Shown here piece after piece: positions 48,001 to 57,623 of a stretch of DNA of 64,000 bases; positions within the stretch are counted from its first letter, which is position 1, and each line of letters starts with the position of its first letter. A program made the translations under genes and the position numbers. Under the pieces are notes generated by a model. It was not told the DNA's origin and ran no database searches. It was given only the letters and a program-made list of their open reading frames with translations. The stretch comes from Dimorphilus gyrociliatus. Its lineage: Eukaryota > Annelida > Polychaeta > Dinophilidae. The stretch is from NCBI GenBank assembly GCA_904063045.1, contig CAJFCJ010000012.1, positions 1,178,001 through 1,242,000 on the forward strand, given 5' to 3'.

Positions 48001-49758
48001 TTATATCAACTTCTGCCTTTGTTAACTCCTCACCTAGCCCTTTCATTGTTGTAAGAATATCGTCCCCATTAATATAGCCATCCCCATCTTTGTCGAAGGC
48101 ACGGAATGCTTGAAGCCATTCGTCCTCAGCCGATTGCATCAACCTCAAATCTTCCATTATTTCCAGAAATTCACTTAGTGTAATTACTCCGTCTCCTGAG
48201 CGAGTTAGGTCAATGCCAAATTTTCAGGGTGCAATAAGTGTGTTTCGTTTTTTTTTTTGTTTTTGTTTTTTTTAGATTTGTTTAGTTTGATTAGAATAAA
48301 AAATAGTGAGAGATACAAAGCATGCATATAGAGAGTATTTAGCAAATTCAGTTGGGGTTAGAAGGCAGTCATGAAAGAAAAAATGGCAATTTTCAGCTTC
48401 ATAGCAGAATGAAAGTTATATAATGAAACAAATACCGTCTACATCCACTAGATCAATCATTTGCTTTATATCTTCCTCTGAAAAGTCTTGACGTAAACCG
48501 TGCACGACGGTACTAAGTTCATCAGTGGTAATTTGCCCATTGCCGTCTTTATCAAATACGTTAAACGCTTCCCTTAGCTCTGTAGGCGCAAAAAAAAAAC
48601 ATAAAAGCTGAGAAGAAAACGTCTGGCGTGGCCCGTGGCTAAAAAAGAGACGCTATAAGAAGAAATATTGTCTTTTTAGACGCTTCGTTACTCATTTCCT
48701 GTTTTCTCCTAAACACGATTCAGACGGAAGACTCAATCCTGTTAGATTGTTGCAAACTATCCTAACCCTAATGATTGAGCAGTTGTAGCCAGGATAAAAA
48801 ACCTTACCAGTGCCTGGATTTGTAATATAAACTTGCACAAACCTTTAATTTCAGCTTCGGTAAATGCGTTACGAATGATATCATCCTGTTAAGAAAATAA
48901 TAAAATAAACTTGATTTAATTACCTAAACGATTTACGGGGAGTAAGCATATAGTAGCACATACAAATTCTATAAATATAGTATAAAGCCACTACGTAAAT
49001 TAAATTAAAGCTATAAATGCGTATACTGAAATTTAAATGTACAGGTATGGGACTTTTTCTTTTTCTGCATATTGCATGAATTATTTATAAGTGAGTTTTT
49101 AAAGAATCGAATAAGAACTAATAAATGTACCGTATATATATATTTGTATACAATATCTGTCATTTTGAAAACAAGACGAAGAAAAAGTCTATGAAAACGA
49201 CATCTATTGTACTTTTCTCTTTTTTGTCTTAATTAGTGTACGAAAATCTCATAGAACAAGGACACATTTTATTGCTTCAGCCAAAAAGACTTTGACTAAT
49301 TTAATCTTATATGACAAGTGAAAATTAATATATATATATAGGCTGTACAAGATGTTTGTTATATAATATTATTGGTAAGAGCAGAATGGAAATCAATTGT
49401 TGCAATCAGTAGAAACACTGTAGTCGCATTAATATCGATAGCATCTAATCAGATTTGTAGAAAGTGCAAAAATAAAAAAAAAAATTCATATATAAAAAAA
49501 AATATGCATGCTTTTGAAAGAAAAAGCGTTAAAAAACAGCAAAAAGATTATGCTGTACCAGCAGCAAAACATTTTTAAAAATAGTAATGCTGTAATCAGG
49601 AGAAATTCCTTTACATTTCAATCAATTTTGCGGTTAAGAATAATAATCAAGGAATATAAAAACGAGAAGCATAATTGAAGATAGCAATTCTTTTTCTCTT
49701 TACGATCGTGAAATCATCATTAATATACCTCTAAAACATCAACTAATTTCTCCGTCAT
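30047..49758 (-). CDS. Penta-calmodulin: five tandem calmodulin-like units, 20 EF-hands, 880 residues
   Basis: Twenty-three coding exons (5' to 3', high coordinate first) join in phase with GT...AG borders: 49758-49729, 48885-48843, 48579-48436, 48195-47953, 43570-43515, 41736-41703, 39722-39579, 38277-38035, 37554-37508, 37308-37224, 37156-37047, 36990-36872, 36502-36473, 36155-35948, 35881-35830, 35741-35598, 35500-35382, 35147-35000, 34490-34435, 31631-31487, 31111-30968, 30458-30189, 30075-30047. They total 881 codons with no internal stop. Each of five units (about residues 25-165, 184-320, 357-510, 530-675, 734-880) has four EF-hands in calmodulin order ([36 protein letters not shown] and [12 protein letters not shown] in unit 1). 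Eighteen loops keep calcium ligands; the fourth loops of units 2 and 3 are degenerate. The protein ends [10 protein letters not shown], like calmodulin. Role: a calcium sensor or buffer; targets unknown. A tandem gene cluster or alternative promoters remain possible. Confidence 0.8.
31589..31600. promoter_or_regulatory. Perfect CRE (TGACGTCA) inside the linker exon before EF-hand unit 5
   Basis: A palindromic TGACGTCA lies within exon 31487-31631, upstream of an in-frame ATG ([15 protein letters not shown]) in the same exon. It may simply be coding sequence (…SDVIT…). Alternatively it marks an internal promoter that would produce unit 5 alone as an ordinary-sized calmodulin-like protein. Confidence 0.25.
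33337..33370 (-). CDS. Candidate alternative first exon for EF-hand unit 5
   Basis: Inside the long intron between the exons at 34435-34490 and 31487-31631, an ATG at 33368-33370 opens 11 codons ([11 protein letters not shown]) and then one base before a GTAGGT donor. Its phase (1) fits the acceptor of exon 30968-31111, giving …[12 protein letters not shown]…, a normal calmodulin-like start. That would make a four-EF-hand protein of about 160 residues. It is inferred from phase and splice consensus only. Confidence 0.4.
33480..33560. repeat. CT-rich low-complexity tract
   Basis: Interrupted CTCTCT/TTTCGCTC repeats. They create a spurious poly Leu-Ser frame at 33418-33609. Confidence 0.85.
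36519..36550. repeat. Poly-A / GAAA tract in an intron of the EF-hand gene
   Basis: Long A run interrupted by single G bases between the exons at 36473-36502 and 36872-36990. Low complexity. Confidence 0.8.
37770..37800. repeat. AG microsatellite in an intron of the EF-hand gene
   Basis: A clean AG dinucleotide run followed by AAAGAG units, in the intron between exons 38035-38277 and 37508-37554. Spurious frames on both strands come from it. Confidence 0.85.
38785..39040. repeat. AT microsatellite block in an intron of the EF-hand gene
   Basis: Several TATATA runs (about 38785-38855, 38918-38935, 39000-39040) separated by AT-rich spacers, in the intron between exons 39579-39722 and 38035-38277. 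Confidence 0.8.
40115..40157 (-). CDS. Candidate alternative first exon for EF-hand units 2-5
   Basis: An ATG at 40155-40157 opens 14 codons ([14 protein letters not shown]) plus one base, then a GTAAGC donor. The phase fits exon 39579-39722, the first exon of unit 2, giving …[15 protein letters not shown]…. This would be an internal promoter producing a shorter, four-unit isoform. It is inferred from phase and consensus only. Confidence 0.4.
45753..46060 (-). other. Coding-like island inside an intron; possible small nested gene
   Basis: The stretch is GC-richer than its surroundings and open in overlapping frames. On the minus strand an ATG at 45924-45926 opens a 57-codon frame ending at 45753, with a basic repeat of TPK units ([18 protein letters not shown]) like the S/T-P-K sites of chromatin proteins. 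A second minus frame (45817-46107) has no ATG at its start but reads [17 protein letters not shown] and ends in [18 protein letters not shown] plus-strand frame also stays open. I cannot tell which, if any, is translated; no family is recognised. Confidence 0.25.
46366..46387 (+). promoter_or_regulatory. YY1-like AAGATGGCTGC plus CACGTG E-box
   Basis: AAGATGGCTGCTGCC at 46366-46380 is followed at once by GTCACGTGAT. This pairing is typical of housekeeping promoters and lies about 300 bases from the coding-like island at 45753-46060. Similar A-rich ATGGCKGC motifs lie at 32996-33010 and 50797-50807. Confidence 0.3.
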
Positions 49759-50800
49759 TTCTTATTTAAATATATATTGTTAATTATATCTTTTATTGAA
49801 ATACGAAATTATGCCTGTGTAAAAAAGAACGATAGCAAGTTTATCAGAGAACGATTAAAGATTAAATAAATAAAACAAAAAAAATACCAATATTTGGCCT
49901 GTGTACGATATACATTCAATATTAATAACTGTTCACTCTCTTAAAATAGTACCGTTTGACGTCATAACCTTTATACAAGCTCTCCCCTTACAAATAAATG
50001 CAGGCCTTGAATAATAGTTCTTATAAGAAATTTCTCATAATGGCCCAAAAATCATGGGTTTATACTCGATAGTAATTATATTTATTATGCAATAAAGTCT
50101 ATTAATGCGTTCAGTTACCTTAAATATACGAAATCGAAACTGCAATTGCAAGTTATTTCGTTTGAATCTACTCCCAAAGTGCAACTCGCTGGTACGATTG
50201 CCCATTATTCACTGAAAAAAAAATTACAATGGTTATACTACTCTGTAAAAGGCTATGTAGTTTATTATCTAAGAGAAATTTAGTTCAATTTAGCACATGC
50301 CTCATGTCTATGGATTTTTTTCATGTGTGTAATGTTTCTGATGTGTCTGTAAATAAGTTCATATTATCGTGTTACAATACATTTTTAGCAATCATTAGGA
50401 CTACTTATATATGCATTAAAGAATCCCAATTGTCCAATACACGTACAGGAAAACTTTACTGACTATCAACAAATATTTATAAGCTTTTAGGACTTTATAA
50501 ATTACAAAATAAAAAAGCTATAAAAGTCATACTCTAAGCATGCTCGCTCTAAGTAAGGTTCTTAGCACTTTATTTAACTTAGAAGCTAAACGAATGAACG
50601 TGGAAAAGGTACCAGTCTTTTTTCAGTAGCATGGTCAAATGTTCAGTTGCTACTTGAAAAATTCGTATTATGGAAGAGGAGTCTTACCTTCCAATTATTG
50701 AAACATTAATAATAATCAGCTTGCTAACCAGTCGTATTTTAAGAAGTCGTGTTTAATAGTTGGCTTTTTAAATTCTTTACTACGAGAATAACCAAGTAAA
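49759..50800. other. Divergent intergenic region between the EF-hand gene and the orphan gene
   Basis: The region holds the 5' flanks of two divergently transcribed genes: EF-hand gene ATG at 49758 (-) and orphan gene ATG at 50801 (+). No further exon is recognised. The orphan gene's start lies in a TAAAATGGCGG context. Confidence 0.5.
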
Positions 50801-51526
50801 ATGGCGGAAATTGCGCGGGAATCAGACTGGGAAGAAAGGGGGAATTTAAGTGAGAGAAGAGACGATTCAGAAACAAATAATGATGAAATTTCAACCAGGA
50901 AAGAGACGTTGAAAAGGTGCCGGAAAATTTTGAAAAACCTATGCGAATGCACTCAAAAAACTAATCGAATCGATATAATAGGAAATGGTTCTGTACCAAT
51001 GATTTACGAATTATTATCAAAATGCTTAATATCTAAGAAATTGAGTGCCAACGAAGAGGAGGGAAATAGCATAAATTGCTTCGTTTTTGATACAAAAATC
51101 CATTTTCGCTTCGAAAGATTACTGGAGACCATTAAAGAAAAGGTGGACAAAAGCGAGACAAATAAAATCTCTTCTCTTCTTGAGAAAATAACTTATTTAG
51201 AACAAGTCGTTACGGAACAATGGATTATAGGCTTTCATGGATGTAAAGAAAAAATTTACATGGACGAAACTATTGGTCTATTGATCATTTATTCTATTCA
51301 TCCATTCTTCAAATACATTGATTGCATATCGGATATACTCGATGAGATTGCTGAATTCATACCAGTTATTTGTATGTTAGATTACGAAATGCCACCCTCT
51401 TGGTCATTACCGTCCAGTTTATTCCATATTAAGGTTGATTGTAATTCAAACTTAGAAATAGAATGTAAAAGTTGTAATAAAATTAAAAAATATCAGAGTA
51501 CTAGCAAAACAGCAATACACTTTTGA
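50801..51526 (+). CDS. Orphan protein, 241 residues
   Basis: An intact single-exon frame from ATG (TAAAATGGCGG context) to TGA, read with normal codon content. The first 40 residues are charged and probably disordered (RESDWEERGNLSERRDD). After that comes a mixed helical region with CRKILKNLCECTQK, LLEKITYLEQVVTEQW and a hydrophobic patch LLIIYSIHPFFKYIDCISDI. It ends in a Cys pair (CKSCNK). No signal peptide or certain membrane span is visible; the helices look like a helical-bundle fold. I do not recognise a family and assign no function. The next gene starts 64 bases downstream on the same strand, with a 3' splice site between them, so the two may share a promoter. Confidence 0.7.
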   Translation: MAEIARESDWEERGNLSERRDDSETNNDEISTRKETLKRCRKILKNLCECTQKTNRIDIIGNGSVPMIYELLSKCLISKKLSANEEEGNSINCFVFDTKIHFRFERLLETIKEKVDKSETNKISSLLEKITYLEQVVTEQWIIGFHGCKEKIYMDETIGLLIIYSIHPFFKYIDCISDILDEIAEFIPVICMLDYEMPPSWSLPSSLFHIKVDCNSNLEIECKSCNKIKKYQSTSKTAIHF

Positions 51527-51556
51527 ATTGCAGACGACGGAAACTAGTGTTTTATT

Positions 51557-51570
51557 TACTAACTCCACAG
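51557..51570 (+). promoter_or_regulatory. Strong 3' splice site in the 64-base gap between two same-strand genes
   Basis: A perfect TACTAAC branch-point sequence (51557-51563) is followed by CCACAG, ending at 51570, 20 bases before the ankyrin-gene ATG. It is either the acceptor of a 5' UTR intron or a spliced-leader trans-splice site of a two-gene operon. Confidence 0.5.
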
Positions 51571-51590
51571 ATACGGCTATCGATTAAGAT

Positions 51591-52349
51591 ATGGAAGCAA
51601 GATTACTAGAAGCTAGTGAACATGGTGATCTAAATACAGTGATTAAACTCTTAAAAAAGTTACCTTTAGTTCAAGTAAATTCTCAAGATGCTTCTGGTGA
51701 TACCGCATTAATAAAAGCTTGTCGAGGCACGTTAAGTTGCTCTTTCTCTAATATATTCATATGTGTAAGAAATTTGTCATGAACATGAAATATAAACCAT
51801 ATGCGATTTTATTTCAGGGGGACATTTTGATATTGTGAATGAACTTTTAGACGCCGACGCCCTTGTCTCAAGTAAAAATAAAACTTCAACAACAGCCCTT
51901 CATATCGCTAGTTATAGTTAGTATAAAAAATTTAAAAAAAGCGAAAATATTTTTAATAATTGTTTATCAATGAAAAACTATGTGCTTCTTATCTATTAAG
52001 ATGACGATCGGAATCTTGTATCGAAGCTGATTTTAGCCGGTGCTGACCTAAATGCTAAGAATAAAAGCGGTTTTCGACCACTTGATTTATCCGGCTTTAA
52101 TAGCAACAGTCGGACGGTTTTATATAACGCAGACAGGTTAAAACCATATCTCTTCCGATTTAAGAACAGTTTTAATTTCTAAGCCATTCCCTCTCTACTG
52201 ATATAAACAGAGGTATTAAACCCGTGTTGCCAGAACCGATACAAGAGGTTCCATCTATCCCAAGCCACGCCTTAATCCCAAAGAAAAAGAAGAAAAAAGG
52301 TAAAACAAAAGGTAAGAAATCAAAGAAAGGAAAAAAGAAAAAGAAGTAA
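51591..52349 (+). CDS. Small ankyrin-repeat protein with a lysine-rich tail (169 residues)
   Basis: Four exons join in phase: 51591-51726, 51818-51916, 52001-52136 and 52211-52349 (TAA). The first intron needs a GC donor (CGAG|GCACGT), the only choice that keeps the ankyrin frame …ALIKACRGGHFDIVNELL…; the other introns are GT...AG. Three ankyrin repeats follow one another: repeat 1 is from the N-terminus (EASEHGDLNTVIKLLKKL), repeat 2 has GDTALIKACRGGH and repeat 3 has TTALHIAS then AGADLNAKNKSG. A last partial repeat reads FRPLDLSG. A proline-containing linker and about 25 C-terminal residues that are nearly all Lys/Gly complete the protein. It may bind a protein partner through the repeats while the tail contacts nucleic acid or acidic surfaces, or acts as a nuclear/nucleolar signal; this is inference. 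Reminiscent of other short ankyrin proteins, but no orthologue is named. Confidence 0.8.
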
Positions 52350-53929
52350 ATGGAAAAACCGCATTAAACGTGCATCATAAAATTACTTTTGAATGGATAT
52401 TGCTTTTAGTTAAACAAGAATTATTAATAACTTTTCATATCTAAGAAATTGCCTCTTAAAGTCGTTTTAATCGGTTTGAGTTTAAACAGACATTTGTTGT
52501 TTGTAAGGATATTTTTCAAGATTGACTACCGAAAAGAAAACGTTTCACTCTTATCTTAAAACGTTTTCTCTATGTTCTCCTTAACCTTAATAAACATCTC
52601 TTTTTGTTAAACTCATAATCAAATGGAAAAGGTCAAGTTTTTTAAGAATAAAACATCAACTAAACAATTTGCTATTTTGATGTAATTTCGCATCTGTTCA
52701 GTACATTTTTTTAGTGTAAATATTGAGAAATTTCTCATAAAGAAAACATAAAAATTCCTTCTATGAACTTCGTTTTTTATTTCATTTTTTTTAATATAAA
52801 TATGTATACTGTGTATTGTATATGTATAATATTACAATTAAAAAAAGAAATAAAACTGCAATGTCGTTTTTAACCGCAAGATGACGCCCTAGTCTTTCAT
52901 TTAGGCTAGTTCGAATTATTAAATTCAATCATTTAGTGTGCTTTATTATCTACTTATTTACAATCCCTTTTTCTAATTTTGCATTAATTAATGAATTACA
53001 CAGTAATTGAAAATATATATATGAAATATTATTTATGGGATGATTATTATTAAATATCACCCAAAATCCAATACAAATAGGGGTGGGGGGTGGGGAATTT
53101 ATGTTATTAATATCTTTGCGAACAATAAGAATCCGATCGAGTAAGCCTCCTAAAGCTATCGAATGCAATTCTTAGAAACGCTAAAAAAAAGCTCAGGATT
53201 TATATTTTTTTTACTCTTTGGAGGAGACAAGAGGGAAGATATTTGTAAATCCCTACAGCTGTCTATCTTCTTAAGGGAGATTCGTTAGGAGTGTACATCT
53301 CCTTGTCGTAGTAAGGAATTAGAACTTAACTGTTCGCCTTAAGTACTTTACATGCCTAAAGTTATTTAATACCGTTGTAAAATTTGACAATTGCTAAAGT
53401 CGAACATTCAATTGTTTCATTTAGATAAATATCGTTTATATTTGAATGAAAAACATTAAACACATGTTCTTCTTTGTCCCTTCCATCCTTTGTTGTATAT
53501 ATTTAAATATATCTTTTATAATAAATTGCGTAATTCTTCGAAAATGCACAAAATTTCAATATGTTCATGTGAATTTTCATCTGAACTTTGTAAATATTCA
53601 TTATACTGTATATAATATATATATTTCATATTTCTTTTTTGAATAAAAATTAATGAACGCAAAAGATGTTAACTTGAGAAAAAAAGAAAAAGGAGTCAAG
53701 AGAAGAAAAAACTACAAACACAAAGAAGAAAAGGGAAAAAATAGCTGTTTAAAAAATATCAATAAAAATACAAACTTTTCCATAATTCATTATCCAATAA
53801 TGGATTATTAAGTTTATGTACGCAATATTTAATCAACGTTTTGTAGAAAAGGAAAAATTTAACCATAAACACGTACGCTAGTAATACCAATTTAATTATT
53901 GTGAGCATAATATTTGTACTAATTTTTAA
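52350..53929. other. Convergent intergenic region
   Basis: It contains the 3' ends of the ankyrin gene (+) and the Rab gene (-). An AATAAA lies at about 52589-52594 for the plus gene. A G-rich run at 53080-53096 (GGGGTGGGGGGTGGGG) stands out in AT-rich DNA. No coding frame is supported. Confidence 0.5.
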
Positions 53930-55931
53930 TTAGCAGCAATTGTTATTTTTCGATCTCGGTAAATTACGTGATGGTGGCTTTCCATCAAGCACTATTTGGT
54001 CCCCGTAGCCGTGATCTTGTCCATATTCCATAGCGCTATCATTTTGTAGAATCTAGAAGAAAAATGATAAAAATTGTTTTTAAGGTAAACCCTTTGAAGA
54101 TCAACTTAGTGTATAATTAATATATACTTTAGTAACTAGACACCGAGCAGCTTCGTCAATATTAATATTTTCCTTTGCTGATGTTTCAAACCAATTTGCA
54201 AAACCTCTCTCTCTGCAATACTCTTCCATAGCGTCGTGATCGTTCACAATGCCATCTCTTGAATTTTGATCGCACTATTATATTGAAAACAATCATAAAT
54301 TAATTCTCAAGAAATCAGCTTTATTTCCTTATTATACTAATTAATTAATTAATTAATTAATTAAAAATCTATTTATTTAAGGTAATTCTAATATATTTAC
54401 TTTATTCGCCAAAAGAACGCATGGTAGAGGACTTCCATCTGGTAGCTGAACCTTTGAATCCAAATCACTTTTCCATTTTTGGACGGCTTCAAAAGTAGAT
54501 GCCCTAGTAATATCAAATACAACAAAAGCACCAACAGCTTCTTTATAATAAACTCTTGTCATATTCCCAAATCTCTCTTGACCTAGAAAAATGCACGCAA
54601 AGATTACGTAATCAAATGAAATAGAAAAAGAATTTTGTAAATAAATTGAAAATAAATTTCATAATTAAATTTTGATGAAAGTATAAACATAAATAATTTC
54701 AAGTAGTAGGTAAAAGATAGGAACAGCGAGGGGTGATACAAATGAAGAGTGGAAAGATAACACATGGAGAGAGAGGGGATTTGATCACGAGGACTATTGT
54801 AACCCGTGCGAATTGAACGTTTGTTAAACAGTATGCCTATGGTCAGATTGTTTATTTGTGGAAAACAATCGAATCTTATCTGTGAATATACGAAACAATA
54901 AGCTATCGAATGTTTTTAACAACTTGTATGCGTGTGTGGCGACTTTTATACAGTTTTTACATTTAAAAAAAAGACAAAAAGCATCTAAAAATGGAAACTT
55001 TAACGTTGAAAAAATAAATAAAACTATATTAATGCTACTTCTTTTTTTTGTATAAATGTTCATCGTATCTTGAATACCTTTTTAGCACAGCTACTTTCAA
55101 GTTAAAGAATAAATACTGTGAGTACATATTTATCAGTTTAGAAAGATAAGGGAACTTAGAAGGTACTTTTGACCTGTTAAACGCATATAAAGAAGGGAGG
55201 GAGATTGAAGAAGAAAAAAAAAAGATATTGTGTAATACCTGCTATATCCCACAATTGTAACCTAATAACGGTATCTGCATCCCAATTGATCACCTTCAGA
55301 GCAAAGTCTACACCGATCCAAATAGATTTAAGGAAGATTCTATTTAAAACTATAATAAATTCCCAGACTATTGATACTTTAAAGAATAGAATCTTTCAAA
55401 TAAAATATTAGTCTAAAAGAAACTAGAATATTATAAAAACTGTATCGATATTTAATTTCTTGGTTTTCTATATTATTGAAAAGGATACTGTAGCCCTGTA
55501 ATGTTGAGAGAAGAATTGGTGAACGTATCGTTTAATAATAGAAGTTTTCCCTGATCCCAATTCGCCTATAACTAGAACTTTGTATAAATGCTCCTTTTGT
55601 TCTCCATTTGTAAGTGTGGCAGTCTGTAAAAAAGAATAAGGAAATTAATCTCATAAAAATGTTTTAATGAATGCAGTGTATTAATAAGATGGATATTTGC
55701 CCTCCAGACTTATTTAATATACTAATAATATCAACAAGTATAAAAGATAAGCGTTTAATCGGTATTATCGTTCAAATTTTTTATCATTTGATTTAGCAGC
55801 CACATGAAGTGAGACAACTTTTTTTTTTACATAGCGTGCTTAGCAAACAAAGATGCTTCTAAGAACACGATTAAAAGTAAAGAATTTTTAACGGCTAAAG
55901 TGGAAGCAAGCGTAATTTCTCTACCTACCAT
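53930..55931 (-). CDS. RAB32: Rab32/38-family small GTPase (222 residues)
   Basis: Six coding exons join in phase: 55931-55929 (ATG only), 55623-55489, 55317-55239, 54582-54401, 54274-54128 and 54052-53930 (TAA). The protein has the P-loop GELGSGKTS, switch I region RATIGVDFALK, WDIAGQERFGNMTRVYY with the Rab32/38/29-type DIAGQ instead of DTAGQ, the base-specificity motif NKCDQ and ETSAKEN. It ends NNNCC for double geranylgeranylation. Length and the EAVGAFVVFDITR / FEAVQKWKSDLDSKV blocks match vertebrate Rab32. Rab32/38 act in the biogenesis of lysosome-related organelles and pigment granules, and in mitochondrial dynamics and autophagy. The second intron carries a minor-spliceosome (U12) donor and an unusual GG end; it was placed by homology. 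Confidence 0.92.
54342..54364. repeat. TTAA microsatellite in a Rab32 intron
   Basis: Six tandem ATTA units between the exons 54128-54274 and 54401-54582. Confidence 0.85.
55318..55488 (-). other. Candidate minor-spliceosome (U12-type) intron in Rab32
   Basis: The exon ending …RAT is followed by GTATCCTTTT, the full U12-type donor consensus. Near the other end is TTCCTTAAA, close to the U12 branch consensus TTCCTTAAC, about 10 bases before the homologous restart IGVDF. The intron would end in TTTGG rather than AG. All alternatives ending in AG insert residues in the switch region or break the frame. Confidence 0.5.
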
Positions 55932-57623
55932 GATTAGCGTTTTTATAGCGGAAATAATGGCCTAATCAATCAATTTCAAAGTTCAAAGCATTCTTCTTTC
56001 ATTACTGGATTCAACTAAAAGCTCACATGATTACTATAGATACTTTCGCTAGATGGCGCTATTTTAATTCCCAAGTAAAAAAGATTCTCGTAATGAATAA
56101 GTAGTCGTCCTGCGGATAATATTACCAGGGTACATAATTTCGTAGTTTTTGCTGTAATCAGTTCCATGGGATTCTTAGGGGGGAGCTTAATCAAGGTAAT
56201 AATTCACCACTTAATAATATTGATGGTGACGTTTACTTCTTTAGAGTGATTCTTTAGGACCGAAGGGAATCCCGTGACATTCAGGAGACCGCGACTTTTT
56301 TCCTGATCTTGTTAGGAAGTTTACTATAATTATAGGATTTGGAAAGTTGATACTCTTATAAAATAAACATCAAATCATTTTTGCCATAGTTAATTTGTGT
56401 TTTTGTCCTACTTGCTTCTTTCTTATCAAATTTTAATTTAAATATGCAATTCTGGGAAATACATGCCAGTTTAAATAACGTATTAGTTGCATCATTAAAC
56501 TTTACGTATTATACATGTTTTATGCTCAATAATTCGTGACTAACAACCAATAGTTATATCTGTATATTAGCTATTTATAAACTATATGTATAAATAGTAG
56601 TAGTATTTAATAAGTACTTTTAGCTTATGTAATTATAAATTAAATCATAAATTTATAAAAAGAAGTACTATATGGCTCTTTTCCTTCTTCCCGATGGGTA
56701 TATTAGATAAGGGAAGTTGCAAATCGACGCTTTTAAGAGTAATTGAAGGAACTGCCCTACGCCACGTTCGAATTTCGACGCCCGTCTAAAAAAAAACCAG
56801 ATTTTTATCGTACTTTGAAAAAAAAAGTACAAATAGGGGCGCTTCAGTCAAACTCTTCTTTTCAGAGAGGACAAACGCTTAATCCTTTATCGACGTTGTA
56901 TCAGCTAAACAGATGGAATATACTTTGCAAGAGGACGAATGAGGATATAAAGTTAAAATTTAAAGAATGACTCCTTCTTTGTAAAGTAACCGCCTGGGAA
57001 AGTATAAAATTTTTTATTTTCATTTAAACTATGCAAATGCGGAGCTTTCTTTCTTTTTTTTTTTAGCAAGTTACTTAATTGTAAAAGTAATGCCACAGTA
57101 TCTACATTCTCTGCCTTTTGTCCTAAGAATAAAAAGTAAACGAGTAAATTATTCATATAATCTTTGTTCGTCAAATATTACTATCTAACTTGATTTATTT
57201 ATTAACAAACGATGCGTGCTTACATGGTCTATGTCTTAATTTTTTAATGACACGATAGTAAAAAAACACGAACAGTTATGTAGAGATAAAAGAGCTTCGA
57301 AAGGCGGCGTCACTCGTCAATATTTGATCGTTGTTCTTTTGAAGTCAATTCAAAGTGGTGGCGCGTCTTTTGCTACAGGCTATTTGCTAACGGTTACTAG
57401 CTTATGAAGTCCCAGTGTCCGATTTGTAAATTGTTTTTCAGAATTTAAGGAGAAAGAGTTTTCATTTACATGCCAAGTTTTAGTTCATATATCAATATAC
57501 AGTATATACATAAATTTTTAACTATCGTTTCTAATATTCTCCTTTATTCTACAAAAATTTATAGCCATTTTATACATTTTGCAGAAACGGAAACAACCAC
57601 GCAATGCAGATCAAGAAAAGAGA
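55932..57623. other. Divergent intergenic region between Rab32 and the receptor-like gene
   Basis: No coding exon is recognised. It would hold the Rab32 promoter and 5' UTR (left) and the promoter of the ligand-binding-domain gene (right). An AGATGGCGC motif lies at 56051-56059. Open frames at 56743-56970 and 56953-57174 show no family features. Confidence 0.5.
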
